A DNA stretch of 64,000 bases, from the NCBI GenBank assembly GCA_965224325.1, contig CBDCYT010000017.1, positions 124,001 to 188,000 on the forward strand, given 5' to 3'. The stretch comes from CBDCMJ01 sp965224325. Lineage in GTDB: Bacteria > Chloroflexota > Dehalococcoidia > Lucifugimonadales > UBA3495. Under the pieces are notes generated by a model that saw only the letters and a program-made list of their open reading frames with translations, was not told where the DNA came from and made no database searches. A program made the position numbers and the translations under genes. Shown piece by piece: positions 27,709 to 36,861 of the stretch; position 1 is the stretch's first letter, and each line of letters opens with the position of its first letter.

Positions 27709-28584
27709 TTACGGGGAGACTGCGATCAGGACCAGGCCAGTCACTATAAAGCTGGAGCCCAACAGCCTTCCTCCGCCGAAAGGTTCTTTCAGCAAGAAAA
27801 CACCCATCAGGACGCCGATAACGATGCCGATCTCCCGGGCGGGGGCAACGTAGCTAACCTTGGATAAGGACAAGGCAGTAAGCACCAGGCCGTACGCCAA
27901 AAATAAAAGGACCCCGGCCACCATTATGGAGTGTTTTTGGGCCCGCCACTCTGACACCACCGCGCCCTTGCCCCACTTCCGCAGAATATACGGGGTCATT
28001 CCCAACGCAGAGCCCAAGGTCATAAGGTACATGTAAAGGAACGGCTGTACATGGTCAACGCCCTTTTTATCGACGATCGTGTAGACGGTGACGATCGCGC
28101 CGGTCAGCACCGCATAACCGAGGCCCGGGTCCGCCAACAACCCCAGAGGACGCCTCACCAGAGTATGAAAGTTCCCCCAAAAACAAATCGTGAATATCCC
28201 TGATACTATGGCTACGACGCCTCCGATAGCCAGTCCGGCGATGGTCTCTCCCAACACAACCACGCCAAACACCGGCGCCAGCATCGGTCCGATTCCTCTG
28301 GCCACGGGGTAGAACAGGGACAGGTCGGCGAGGGCGTAACCCCGGCCAAGCGACAGAAAATACAGGATGTGCAGGGCAACGGTAACAAGGACAAAAACCC
28401 AGCCGGGATAGCCGAATGGATTGAACCAGAATAGCGAGACCCCAAGGGGAAGCAGGAAGATGCTGATCGTGACCAGCAGAAGCCAGATAAACACTTCTTG
28501 ACTGTGGGAGCGTTTGAGGAGGAGGTTCCAGCTAGCATGGGCCAAGGCGGAGAGGAGGACCAGCCCCAAGGAAAACCCGGTCAT
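27709..28584 (-). CDS. EamA/DMT-superfamily transporter
   Basis: This inner-membrane protein of 291 residues is predicted to have ten transmembrane helices formed by two EamA repeats, each of five helices. It is typical of drug/metabolite exporters of amino acids, sugars or cofactors. Seen are LALAHASWNLLLKRSHSQ at the start, RGYALADLSLFYPVARGIGPML (first repeat) and SLSKVSYVAPAREIGIVIGVLMGVFLLKEPFG (second repeat). No substrate can be assigned. It stands alone with gaps on both sides. Confidence 0.88.
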   Translation of the reverse strand: MTGFSLGLVLLSALAHASWNLLLKRSHSQEVFIWLLLVTISIFLLPLGVSLFWFNPFGYPGWVFVLVTVALHILYFLSLGRGYALADLSLFYPVARGIGPMLAPVFGVVVLGETIAGLAIGGVVAIVSGIFTICFWGNFHTLVRRPLGLLADPGLGYAVLTGAIVTVYTIVDKKGVDHVQPFLYMYLMTLGSALGMTPYILRKWGKGAVVSEWRAQKHSIMVAGVLLFLAYGLVLTALSLSKVSYVAPAREIGIVIGVLMGVFLLKEPFGGGRLLGSSFIVTGLVLIAVSP

Positions 28585-28784
28585 GCCGGGAACTGTATCA
28601 CACTTCCGTCGCCTGCCACTCCAAGGTGCCGGAGTAGGGACGACCCGTTATTCATGGAGGCGGGGGCGCTAAGGCTATTCCCAACAGGGCCGGCGGTCTC
28701 AGCTCCGCGCCCATCACCCGTTAACGTGGTGGTGGATGTTTTATCGGCCGCGAGACCAACGAAGGAGGGTTTCCGCTCGGCCCG

Positions 28785-29720
28785 TCAAATCACCACCGGA
28801 AGTCCGTTGTCCCGGCGCACGTCATTGATAATCTCCAAAACTCTAGCTGCAAGCGGCGGATATTCCAACTCGAACTCACCCAGCAAACGGCTATTGTCCA
28901 CGAGGAAATTACCCGAGTCCTCCCGGCCTCCATCGCTCTCGAAGGAAATTTGCGCGTCGGGAAGGTATCCCCGGACGATGTCGGCCAGGCTGCCCAGGCT
29001 GATGGGCGTGCCGCCGGTATTGTAGAGCGGGTAGTAGCTAGAATCGGCCAGCGTTACCCGCACGAAAGCCTCGGCTACGTCCTCCACGTGGACTGGGAGC
29101 CGCATGATGTCCCTCTTCGGGAAACTGACGGGTTCGCCCGCCGCCGGCAAAGTAATGCACCGCACGTGGTCCGTGGAGCCCCGGACTTTGTCGGGACCGG
29201 TGACGTTGGCGGGGCGGATCCCGGTAATGGACATACCGTAATTCTGGATGAATTGAGCCGCCTGGAACTCGTTGAATATCTTATGAACAGCATACTGGCT
29301 GACGCCGTGCTTGGGACCGTCTTCGTCCACCAGCTGCTCGCCGAAATGCTTCTGCTGGCCGCTCACCGCCACCGAACTAGCGTACACCACTCGAGAGACT
29401 CCGCAAACGCGGGCGGCTTCAAAGCAGTTGTCCATGCCCAACACGTTAAGCCGCATGGTGAAATGGGGAGTGTCATCGCCGCTTCCCAACAGATAAGCCA
29501 GGTTCATGATGCGGTCCGGTTGGCTGGAGAGGACCGCCTTGACCACGTCCTCGAACTGTGTGATGTCTCCGTAGATGACTTTGACCCGCCCCTCCAACCC
29601 AGAGAACGAAGCGGCATTGGGGTTGATGTCCATGCAGACCACACTTTCGCCGCGGTCCACCAACTTGCGAATTGCCCTTTTCCCAATGAATCCGGCGCCT
29701 CCCAATACCAAAACGGTCAT
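28785..29720 (-). CDS. NAD-dependent epimerase/dehydratase (extended SDR)
   Basis: This extended short-chain dehydrogenase of 311 residues is of the nucleotide-sugar epimerase type. The Rossmann motif VLGGAGFIGKR is at residues 5-15, an Asp-containing CMDINP strand end suggests NAD, and the active site is Tyr-x-x-x-Lys in QYAVHKIF near residue 140, preceded by YASSVAVSG. The C-terminus lacks a clear sugar-class signature. Neighbours (transporter, esterase) do not point to a polysaccharide cluster. Confidence 0.88.
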   Translation of the reverse strand: MTVLVLGGAGFIGKRAIRKLVDRGESVVCMDINPNAASFSGLEGRVKVIYGDITQFEDVVKAVLSSQPDRIMNLAYLLGSGDDTPHFTMRLNVLGMDNCFEAARVCGVSRVVYASSVAVSGQQKHFGEQLVDEDGPKHGVSQYAVHKIFNEFQAAQFIQNYGMSITGIRPANVTGPDKVRGSTDHVRCITLPAAGEPVSFPKRDIMRLPVHVEDVAEAFVRVTLADSSYYPLYNTGGTPISLGSLADIVRGYLPDAQISFESDGGREDSGNFLVDNSRLLGEFELEYPPLAARVLEIINDVRRDNGLPVVI

Positions 29721-29898
29721 TTCCGGCTCCTCCCGCCCTTCGGGCCGATCAAATTCGCCACCCTTCCGTGATCATTCCTGGTAGTCCCATCCACGGGGTT
29801 ACGGTAAAACCCCCGCCAAGCTCCACTCTTTTCGGTCCGGCAGTGCACAGGTGCTCCTGGTTTACCGCCAAATGCACCGCTCCGCCGAATCTGACCGA

Positions 29899-30846
29899 TT
29901 ACCGGGTCCCCGCCCGTTCCTTCTCCGCGAAGGCTGCTTGCAACGCCGACGAGGCTTCGGAGATCGCTTGTTTGCCTTTATCCACAACTGCTGACATGCC
30001 GAAGAATCCGTGAATCATGCCGTCGTATCGTGTTGAAGCAGTCGGTACGCCCGCTTCCTGAAGCCGTTGGGCGTAGGCCTCTCCCTCATCGCGAAGAGGG
30101 TCGAATTCAGCGGTGATTACCAGGGCCGGGGCCAAGCCGCTAAGGTCTTTGGCCGCCAATGGCGCGGCATACGGGTTGGACGCGTCCTTGTCGTCGCTCA
30201 GGTAATGGTTCCAATACCACTTCATCGAGTCCATAGTAAGCAGGTAACCCTCGGCGTTCTGCGAGTACGAGGCGGTCCCGAAATTCACAGCCGTCACCGG
30301 GTACACCAGCAATTGCAGGGCCAAGGCGGGCCCTCCCTGGTCCCTGGCTTTGAGAGCCACCGCAGCGGCCAAGTTGCCCCCGGCGCTATCGCCCCCGACG
30401 GCTATCCTGTCAGGGTCGGCGTTGATATTGGCGGCGTTCTGGGCAATCCACTCGGTAACGGCGAAGCAATCATCGAAGGGGACCGGGAATTTGTATTCAG
30501 GAGCCAAGCGATAGTCCACGGACACTACGATGCAGCCGGCCCCCACCGACAGATGCCGGGCGGTGCCATCGGAGCCGTCCAAGCTTCCGACTACCCAGCC
30601 GCCGCCGTGAAACCAAGCCAATACCGGGAACGGGCCACTGCCTTCCGGGGTATAGATGCGCACCGGAACCTGGGCAGAGGAATTGGGGATGGCGCGGTCC
30701 TCCACTTTGGCCACTTCCGGACCTGGAGCCATGGGCCGGGACGAGAAATTGACCCTCGCCTCCTGGGGCGACACGGTGTGGTTGGGAGGCAACCCCAACG
30801 CCTCCAACTGGTCCATGACATTTCGGGCTTGCGGATCGAGGGGCAT
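29899..30846 (-). CDS. Alpha/beta-hydrolase, HSL-type esterase
   Basis: This carboxylesterase/lipase of 315 residues belongs to the hormone-sensitive-lipase group. The oxyanion-hole motif HGGGW is near residue 80, the nucleophile elbow is GGDSAGG near 154, the acid residue is in EFDPLRDEG and the catalytic His is in MIHGFF. No signal peptide is evident. The first about 30 codons lie inside the 3.8 kb tandem duplication, so a copy of the gene's 5' end is repeated at 34555-34646 without the rest. Confidence 0.92.
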   Translation of the reverse strand: MPLDPQARNVMDQLEALGLPPNHTVSPQEARVNFSSRPMAPGPEVAKVEDRAIPNSSAQVPVRIYTPEGSGPFPVLAWFHGGGWVVGSLDGSDGTARHLSVGAGCIVVSVDYRLAPEYKFPVPFDDCFAVTEWIAQNAANINADPDRIAVGGDSAGGNLAAAVALKARDQGGPALALQLLVYPVTAVNFGTASYSQNAEGYLLTMDSMKWYWNHYLSDDKDASNPYAAPLAAKDLSGLAPALVITAEFDPLRDEGEAYAQRLQEAGVPTASTRYDGMIHGFFGMSAVVDKGKQAISEASSALQAAFAEKERAGTR

Positions 30847-31742
30847 TTGTCTTCCTCCTTAGTCTAGTCACCCGGCTCTAGCCACCGGGTCCTCTTTTGC
30901 GCTTACCTGCTAGCCGCAGCGATGCGAAGCGGTATCCTGAATATCGGCTTCCTATGCGTGGCAACCGCTCCGGGCCCACGGTGCGGGTAGTCGAAGCGTC
31001 GGTGAATCTCGCCGTATTTTCGGCTGTACCCGGCGAAACCGCCACAGTGGCCGGGCGACCAGCTTCATAATGGCTTCCACCCCGGCCGTCATCGTGGATG
31101 GGAGTGTAGTCTGGGGATAGCATGCTGTCAATCTTGGACGCCCTGGCCAAGCTTCCTCGCCTACGGTGTCAATTAGAGCTAAAGCTGGCGCAGACAGGGC
31201 AGGCATCGGAAGGCAATCATCAAGGTTTTGTGGGCAGATAGCCGGACAACTGTGATTCCTCCATGCCGCTGGAAATCGACGCCAGAGATGACGAAACTCC
31301 TCATCCAAAAGCCGTTGCCAGCCCTGTTGGTAGCCTTGAAACCCACGAGTTCTAATTCCACCTCCGCTTCCGGGGCATAGTCCAGCTTTTCAAGGAGCCG
31401 TGAAGTGGCAGATGGCCGCACGGAACCAGGACGCCACCCGGTCCTACGGTTTACCGTAGCGCCACAAGCCCCATAAGGCTAAAATCGTCGAGTTATGAGG
31501 CTGTGAAGGATGAGAGTACAAGTGACTGTCTATATACGGGTAAAGCTGCGCGAAGACCGGCTACACTGTATTCCGTAAGATATCAAGCTTATTTAGCCGT
31601 TATGAGTATGCTAACAGGACTTTCAGGTCGCAGTACCGCTTGACAAACAGCCATTAGTTAATGCAATAATCAGTATTACTATCGCCGGTTAGCCGGCCAC
31701 TCGGTGGAACAGTAGGCTTGAGCCAGGACAAGGAGGCCCATC
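30847..31742. other. Long leader of duplication unit 1
   Basis: About 900 bases without a supported gene lie before gene A1, and the same sequence recurs at 34646-35541. Short minus-strand frames (for example 31179-31421) are preserved only because the DNA is duplicated; none has motifs or a ribosome site. A promoter-like pair is near the 3' end. Confidence 0.5.
31640..31670 (+). promoter_or_regulatory. Candidate promoter of substrate-binding gene A1
   Basis: A perfect TTGACA at 31640-31645 is followed by an AT-rich CAATAAT (31664-31670) at 18-19 bases. It lies about 70 bases upstream of the GTG start of A1. Confidence 0.5.
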
Positions 31743-33032
31743 GTGAATAAGAAGGAAAAGAGAGCCTTTTCTTTACAGGTACTAACCGAGCAGGCTCAAC
31801 ACAAGTTCATAGACCGTCGTGACTTTATGAGAGCAACCATGGCCCTGGGGTTGTCGGCCACTACGGCCGTACTGCTCTTCCAGGCCTGCGGCGGGGACGA
31901 GGCGACGCCGGTCCCGCCAACCGCGGCTCCGGGGGCAACCGCGGCTCCAGGGGCAACCGCGGCTCCGGCGGCAACCGCGGCTCCAGGGGCAACCGCGGCT
32001 CCAGGGGCAACCGCGGCTCCGGCGGCAACCGTAGTACCACCCACGAGTTCCCCTACCGAGGAGGTCGCTGAAAACCTCAATTATCTTGTGCACAGGTTTC
32101 CCGAGATCTCAGTGATGCCGTCGGGTAAAGACCTACTCAAGCTGTGGGAGCCCTTGGAAGGCAAGTCATACTTCTACGACGCGATTTTCTTGGCCAATGC
32201 CTTCATTCAAATGGCCTCCGACACTTGGCAGGCGGAGTGTGAGAAATGGGGCATGGAATACGCGGTGGTGGACGCGGCTTTCGACCCGGCTAAGGAGGTT
32301 GAAGTTGCGGACCTGGCCATCTCCCGGGGGTTCGACGTGATTACCATGCACCCCACCAACCCGGCTGGGCTGTCCCCCAATGTCAAGCGAGCCCGGGAGG
32401 ACGGCCGAATCGTTTCTCATTACGATACCGATACCTTTGAGCGCCCCACCATTAAATGGGGCAGGGGCTTTTTCGAAGACGGGTATATAGCGGGCCAATG
32501 GCTGGCCGAGCGGCTACCCCCCGGCGCGAAGGTGGTCTCCGGGGTGGGCGAGAGGCTTACCACGGCCGGGAACGGCCGGCCACCGGGGTTAAGAGCCGCG
32601 TTGGAGGCCGCGGGCAAGGGCATAGAGCTGATAGCCGATGACGACGGGCATGGCTGGAACCACGAGGGTGGCTACAACATGGCCCTGACCTGGATGCAGC
32701 GGTTCCCTCAGATAGACGCCATGTTTGGCGGGGATGACAGTGCGGCGGTGGGGATGGCCACTGCGGCCATAGACCGGGGGCGACGGGAGGAAATGCTCAT
32801 CGCCGGAGTCGATGGTCTGAAGATCGGACAAGAGGCGATTAAGGATGGCCGCCTGGACGTGTCGACCATGTTCAGGCGCGGGACCGGGCCGGAGCTAGTC
32901 GCCAACTTTAACTTCAACGCGGCCCTGCTCAGAGGAAAGGTGCACGGCGACCTCATGGAAGCGTGCCACATTATCAAGCGGCTGGCCGTGGACAAGACTA
33001 ACATTGCTGAGCAGTGGGTATCTCCCGTCTAG
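31743..33032 (+). CDS. Substrate-binding lipoprotein A1 (Peripla_BP/RbsB-like)
   Basis: This 429-residue exported binding protein has a twin-arginine-type signal (IDRRDFMRATMALGLS, residues 23-38), then a lipobox-like LFQAC with Cys49. A flexible linker of seven AAP(G/A)AT repeats spans about 60-96, followed by a two-lobe periplasmic-binding domain related to RbsB-type sugar or inducer receptors (for example EVADLAISRGFDVITMHPTN and MFGGDDSAAVGMATAA). AGGAGG precedes the GTG start. Gene B1 follows after 33 bases. No permease or ATPase is adjacent, so transport or sensing is open. From about residue 97 it differs markedly from its copy A2. Confidence 0.82.
   Translation: MNKKEKRAFSLQVLTEQAQHKFIDRRDFMRATMALGLSATTAVLLFQACGGDEATPVPPTAAPGATAAPGATAAPAATAAPGATAAPGATAAPAATVVPPTSSPTEEVAENLNYLVHRFPEISVMPSGKDLLKLWEPLEGKSYFYDAIFLANAFIQMASDTWQAECEKWGMEYAVVDAAFDPAKEVEVADLAISRGFDVITMHPTNPAGLSPNVKRAREDGRIVSHYDTDTFERPTIKWGRGFFEDGYIAGQWLAERLPPGAKVVSGVGERLTTAGNGRPPGLRAALEAAGKGIELIADDDGHGWNHEGGYNMALTWMQRFPQIDAMFGGDDSAAVGMATAAIDRGRREEMLIAGVDGLKIGQEAIKDGRLDVSTMFRRGTGPELVANFNFNAALLRGKVHGDLMEACHIIKRLAVDKTNIAEQWVSPV
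31920..32030 (+). repeat. 18-bp tandem repeats encoding the AAPGAT linker, A1
   Basis: Units of GCAACCGCGGCTCCxGxG repeat about seven times; A2 has about eight. Similarity between the two duplication units falls sharply just after this tract. Confidence 0.85.
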
Positions 33033-33065
33033 TGTGGCTCCAGCCAAGATGGTGAGGGTTTAGAT

Positions 33066-34196
33066 ATGAATAGCAAAGAGAAGAAAGTCCTGAATCTAAG
33101 AATGCTCACCAAGCGGGTGCAGCGCGATCTCATAGACAGGCGGAGCTTCATAAAAGGGGCTGTAGCCCTGGGAGTGACGGCGTCCACCGCCATGTTCCTC
33201 TATCAGGCCTATGAAGACGGCCCCAATGGGCTGGGAGCAGCCCTTGCCCAGGAGCCTAATTTGGTCAGAAAGCTGTGGCCCTTGGAAGAGATGGCGCTAG
33301 ACACGTATTCAATGTGGGAGAGAACGGAAGGTAAGTCCTTGGTCAATCTCTCCAGATTGGCGGCCCACCCCTATCATGTGCACCAAGACATCGTCTGGAA
33401 AGCGGAGTGTGAGGAAGCGGGGGTATCGTACACGGTGGTGGACTCGGCTCTCGATCCGGCCAAAGAGATTGAAAACATGGACCTGGCCATCGCCCGCAAG
33501 TTCGACGTGGTAATGGGCGGCCCCCTGGACCCGGCGGCGGCGTCGCCCGCCATCAAGCGCATGCGGCAGGCAGGCCAAATCTATATCAATTTCGATACCG
33601 ATAGCCTCCAGCGCCCTACCCTGAAGCACGGCAGGGCCATATACTTCGACGGGTGGGAGGCGGCCAAGTGGTTGAGGGAGAACCTGCCCCAGGGCTCGAA
33701 GGTGGTGGGCGGTGTGGGTGAGCTGGGCACCACGGCGGGGAACGACCGGAAGACCGGGTTCCTGGACGGGGTAGCTGAGTTCGGCCTTGACCTGATTTAC
33801 TTTGAGGACAACAACGGCTGGGTGGAAGAGAGTGGGTACACTACGGGCCGGCCGATACTGCAGAGACTGCCCGATATACAGGGCGTCTTCTACGGGAATG
33901 ACACTGCGTCAATGGGATTCTCTAAGGCCGCGAGAGACCTGGGGAGGCGGGAAGAGATGCTCATCGTGGGAGCCGATGGCCTACGGGAGGGACAGGAGGC
34001 GGTCGCCGACGGCCGGCTGGACGCGTCGGTCATGATGCAGATTGGTCATGGGCCGGAGTCGATTCTCGTGGCAGATTATGCCTTCGCCCTGGTCCGGGCA
34101 AATCTGCATGGCGACGCCATGGAATCGGCTCACCTCATTGAGGTCATCACCGCGGACAAGGGGAACATCGCCGACCAATGGCAGGCTCCCGTCTAA
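33066..34196 (+). CDS. Exported substrate-binding protein B1 (Peripla_BP-like)
   Basis: This 376-residue paralogue of A1 has a twin-arginine signal (IDRRSFIKGAVALGVTAS). It lacks the lipobox cysteine (YQAY replaces FQAC) and has an ALAQE-type cleavage site near residue 60, so it is probably a soluble exported protein. It has no Ala/Pro repeat linker. The binding domain contains EIENMDLAIARKFDVVMGG, GELGTTAGNDRKTGF and VFYGNDTASMGFSKAA. It is 33 bases downstream of A1 and likely co-transcribed. B1 and B2 are much more alike than A1 and A2. Confidence 0.82.
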   Translation: MNSKEKKVLNLRMLTKRVQRDLIDRRSFIKGAVALGVTASTAMFLYQAYEDGPNGLGAALAQEPNLVRKLWPLEEMALDTYSMWERTEGKSLVNLSRLAAHPYHVHQDIVWKAECEEAGVSYTVVDSALDPAKEIENMDLAIARKFDVVMGGPLDPAAASPAIKRMRQAGQIYINFDTDSLQRPTLKHGRAIYFDGWEAAKWLRENLPQGSKVVGGVGELGTTAGNDRKTGFLDGVAEFGLDLIYFEDNNGWVEESGYTTGRPILQRLPDIQGVFYGNDTASMGFSKAARDLGRREEMLIVGADGLREGQEAVADGRLDASVMMQIGHGPESILVADYAFALVRANLHGDAMESAHLIEVITADKGNIADQWQAPV

Positions 34197-34554
34197 GGCT
34201 AGAGTTGGTTGGCAGGGAAGCAAGCCGATCAGGGAAATTAGCCCAGGCGTCTCGGGGTCGGCCGATTGCAGACGCGCCCGCGCTGGTTCGTTGCGTCAAG
34301 GGACGCCTAGGCGCTAAGGCCGCTGGGCGGCAGGGTGAAGGCGCCTGTTTTCCTCCTGAGCCACGGGAAGGCCTCGACCACGGAGGCGGGAGTCCTATTC
34401 ATGGATTTCCTCGCTAAATGTGCCGCGTTTCGCTCCTCCGCCAATCTCCAAGCACCAATCTCCAGGAACAACCATATCCATCACCACCCTGGGCCTTGCG
34501 TGTACTATTGCGGCTTTGGAGCTTGCTTATTTACGGCGCAGTCGGCGATCTCCG

Positions 34555-34646
34555 TCGCCTGCTGGGGCGACACGGTGTGGTTCGGAGGCAACCCCAACGC
34601 CTCCAACTGGTCCATGACATTTCGGGCTTGCGGATCGAGGGGCATT
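34555..34646 (-). pseudogene. Duplicated 5' fragment of the HSL-type esterase gene
   Basis: This is a copy of the first about 30 codons of the gene at 29899-30846, with the start codon and ribosome site kept. It joins the unit 1 tail at 34554/34555, so the reading frame runs into unrelated sequence. It marks the duplication breakpoint. Confidence 0.85.
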
Positions 34647-35438
34647 TGTCTTCCTCCTTAGTCTAGTCACCCGGCTCTAGCCACCGGGTCCTCTTTTGCG
34701 CTTACCTGCTAGCCGCAGCGATGCGAAGCGGTATCCTGAATATCGGCTTCCTATGCGTGGCAACCGCTCCGGGCCCACGGTGCGGGTAGTCGAAGCGTCG
34801 GTGAATCTCGCCGTATTTTCGGCTGTACCCGGCGAAACCGCCACAGTGGCCGGGCGACCAGCTTCATAATGGCTTCCACCCCGGCCGTCATCGTGGATGG
34901 GAGTGTAGTCTGGGGATAGCATGCTGTCAATCTTGGACGCCCTGGCCAAGCTTCCTCGCCTACGGTGTCAATTAGAGCTAAAGCTGGCGCAGACAGGGCA
35001 GGCATCGGAAGGCAATCATCAAGGTTTTGTGGGCAGATAGCCGGACAACTGTGATTCCTCCATGCCGCTGGAAATCGACGCCAGAGATGACGAAACTCCT
35101 CATCCAAAAGCCGTTGCCAGCCCTGTTGGTAGCCTTGAAACCCACGAGTTCTAATTCCACCTCCGCTTCCGGGGCATAGTCCAGCTTTTCAAGGAGCCGT
35201 GAAGTGGCAGATGGCCGCACGGAACCAGGACGCCACCCGGTCCTACGGTTTACCGTAGCGCCACAAGCCCCATAAGGCTAAAATCGTCGAGTTATGAGGC
35301 TGTGAAGGATGAGAGTACAAGTGACTGTCTATATACGGGTAAAGCTGCGCGAAGACCGGCTACACTGTATTCCGTAAGATATCAAGCTTATTTAGCCGTT
35401 ATGAGTATGCTAACAGGACTTTCAGGTCGCAGTACCGC

Positions 35439-35469
35439 TTGACAAACAGCCATTAGTTAATGCAATAAT
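35439..35469 (+). promoter_or_regulatory. Candidate promoter of substrate-binding gene A2
   Basis: Identical copy of the element at 31640-31670, in the same position relative to the start codon. Confidence 0.5.
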
Positions 35470-35541
35470 CAGTATTACTATCGCCGGTTAGCCGGCCACT
35501 CGGTGGAACAGTAGGCTTGAGCCAGGACAAGGAGGCCCATC

Positions 35542-36828
35542 GTGAATAAGAAGGAAAAGAGAGCCTTTTCTTTACAGGTACTAACCGAGCAGGCTCAACA
35601 CAAGTTCATAGACCGTCGTGACTTTATGAGAGCAACCATGGCCCTGGGGTTGTCGGCCACTACGGCCGTACTGCTCTTCCAGGCCTGCGGCGGGGACGAG
35701 GCGACGCCGGTCCCGCCAACCGCGGCTCCGGGGGCAACCGCGGCTCCAGGGGCAACCGCGGCTCCGGCGGCAACCGCGGCTCCAGGGGCAACCGCGGCTC
35801 CAGGGGCAACCGCGGCTCCGGCGGCAACCGCGGCTCCGGCGGCAACCGCGGCCCCGGAGGACGTGGAAAACCTCAACCATCTAGTGCATAGGTTTCCCGA
35901 GGTCTCAGTGATGCCGGCGGACAGGGACCTGGAGGGGATGTGGGCATCCCTAGAAGGAAGGTCCGTCTTTTTCGACGCGATTTTTTTGGCCCATCCCTTC
36001 GTGCAGCATAACAGCGTCAACTTCGAGAGGGAGAGTCTAAAGCTGGGCATGGCGTATCAGGTGGTGGACTCAGCTTTCGACCCGGCCAAGGAGATTGAAA
36101 TCGCGGACCTAGCCATCGCCCGCGGGTTCGACGTGATCATCTTCCAGCCCACCAATCCGGCTGGGCTGTCACCCAATGTCAAGCGAGCCCGGGAGGATGG
36201 CCGAATAGTCATGACTTTCAACGTCGGCACCCTGACTCGCCCCACCATAAAGTGGGGCGCGGGCTTTTACTTGGAGGGGTATCGTACGGGCAAATGGCTG
36301 GCCGATCGCCTGTCCCCCGGGGCGAAGGTGACCTCTGGAGTGGGTGAGAGGATTACCACGGCCGGGAACGACCGGCCGAAGGGGTTAAAACAGGCCTTTG
36401 ATGACTCCGGCAAGGGCATCGAGTTGATAGCCGATGAGGAAGGGACTGGCTGGACCCAGGAGGGTGGCTACGACATGGCCCGGGCGATGTTGCAGAGATT
36501 TCCGCAGATAGACGCTATGTTTGGCGGAGATGACCAAGGGGCTTTGGGGTTTCATAAAGCGGCGGTAGACCTGGGCCGGCGCGGAGAGATGCTCATCGCC
36601 GGAGTTGATGGTCTCAGGGAGGGGCAAGAGGGGGTTAGGGACGGCCGTCTGGACGTGTCGACCATGTTTCGGCGCGGGCATGGGCCAGAGTCCGCTCACG
36701 TAGTGCATGCTGCCGCAGCCTACCTCCGGGGAAATGTGCACGGCGACCTCACGCAAGCGTGCCACGTAATCAAAACAGTGGCCATAGACAAGACAACCAT
36801 TGCCGATCAGTGGCAGTCTCCCATTTAG
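35542..36828 (+). CDS. Substrate-binding lipoprotein A2 (paralogue of A1)
   Basis: This 428-residue protein has the same signal, lipobox-like Cys49 and Ala/Pro/Thr linker as A1, with one extra AAPAAT unit. After residue about 108 roughly a third of positions differ from A1 by eye, including many likely ligand-facing residues (for example SHYDTDTFERP in A1 against MTFNVGTLTRP in A2), while structural motifs such as PTNPAGLSPNVKRAREDGRI are kept. This suggests a different ligand. Gene B2 follows after 33 bases. Confidence 0.82.
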   Translation: MNKKEKRAFSLQVLTEQAQHKFIDRRDFMRATMALGLSATTAVLLFQACGGDEATPVPPTAAPGATAAPGATAAPAATAAPGATAAPGATAAPAATAAPAATAAPEDVENLNHLVHRFPEVSVMPADRDLEGMWASLEGRSVFFDAIFLAHPFVQHNSVNFERESLKLGMAYQVVDSAFDPAKEIEIADLAIARGFDVIIFQPTNPAGLSPNVKRAREDGRIVMTFNVGTLTRPTIKWGAGFYLEGYRTGKWLADRLSPGAKVTSGVGERITTAGNDRPKGLKQAFDDSGKGIELIADEEGTGWTQEGGYDMARAMLQRFPQIDAMFGGDDQGALGFHKAAVDLGRRGEMLIAGVDGLREGQEGVRDGRLDVSTMFRRGHGPESAHVVHAAAAYLRGNVHGDLTQACHVIKTVAIDKTTIADQWQSPI

Positions 36829-36861
36829 CGCGGCTTCACCCAACACAGTGAGGTTTTAGAC

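Larger units (their letters stand above)
34197..35541. other. Unit 1 tail plus unit 2 leader
   Basis: The first about 355 bases are the tail of unit 1, repeated at 37993-38351. From 34555 the sequence repeats 30756 onward, including 91 bases of the esterase gene 5' end, which cannot encode a working enzyme. No supported gene is seen. Confidence 0.6.

Noticed and set aside
31179..31421. Minus-strand frames conserved between the two duplication leaders (also 30878-31308 and 34677-35220)
   Set aside because: Their identity follows from the DNA duplication. They have no family motifs or ribosome sites, so conservation is not evidence of coding.
31782..32093. Arg/Gly/Trp-rich minus-strand frames opposite the AAPGAT linker (also 35581-35880)
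   Set aside because: They are mirror frames of an 18-bp repeat inside a well-supported plus-strand gene.
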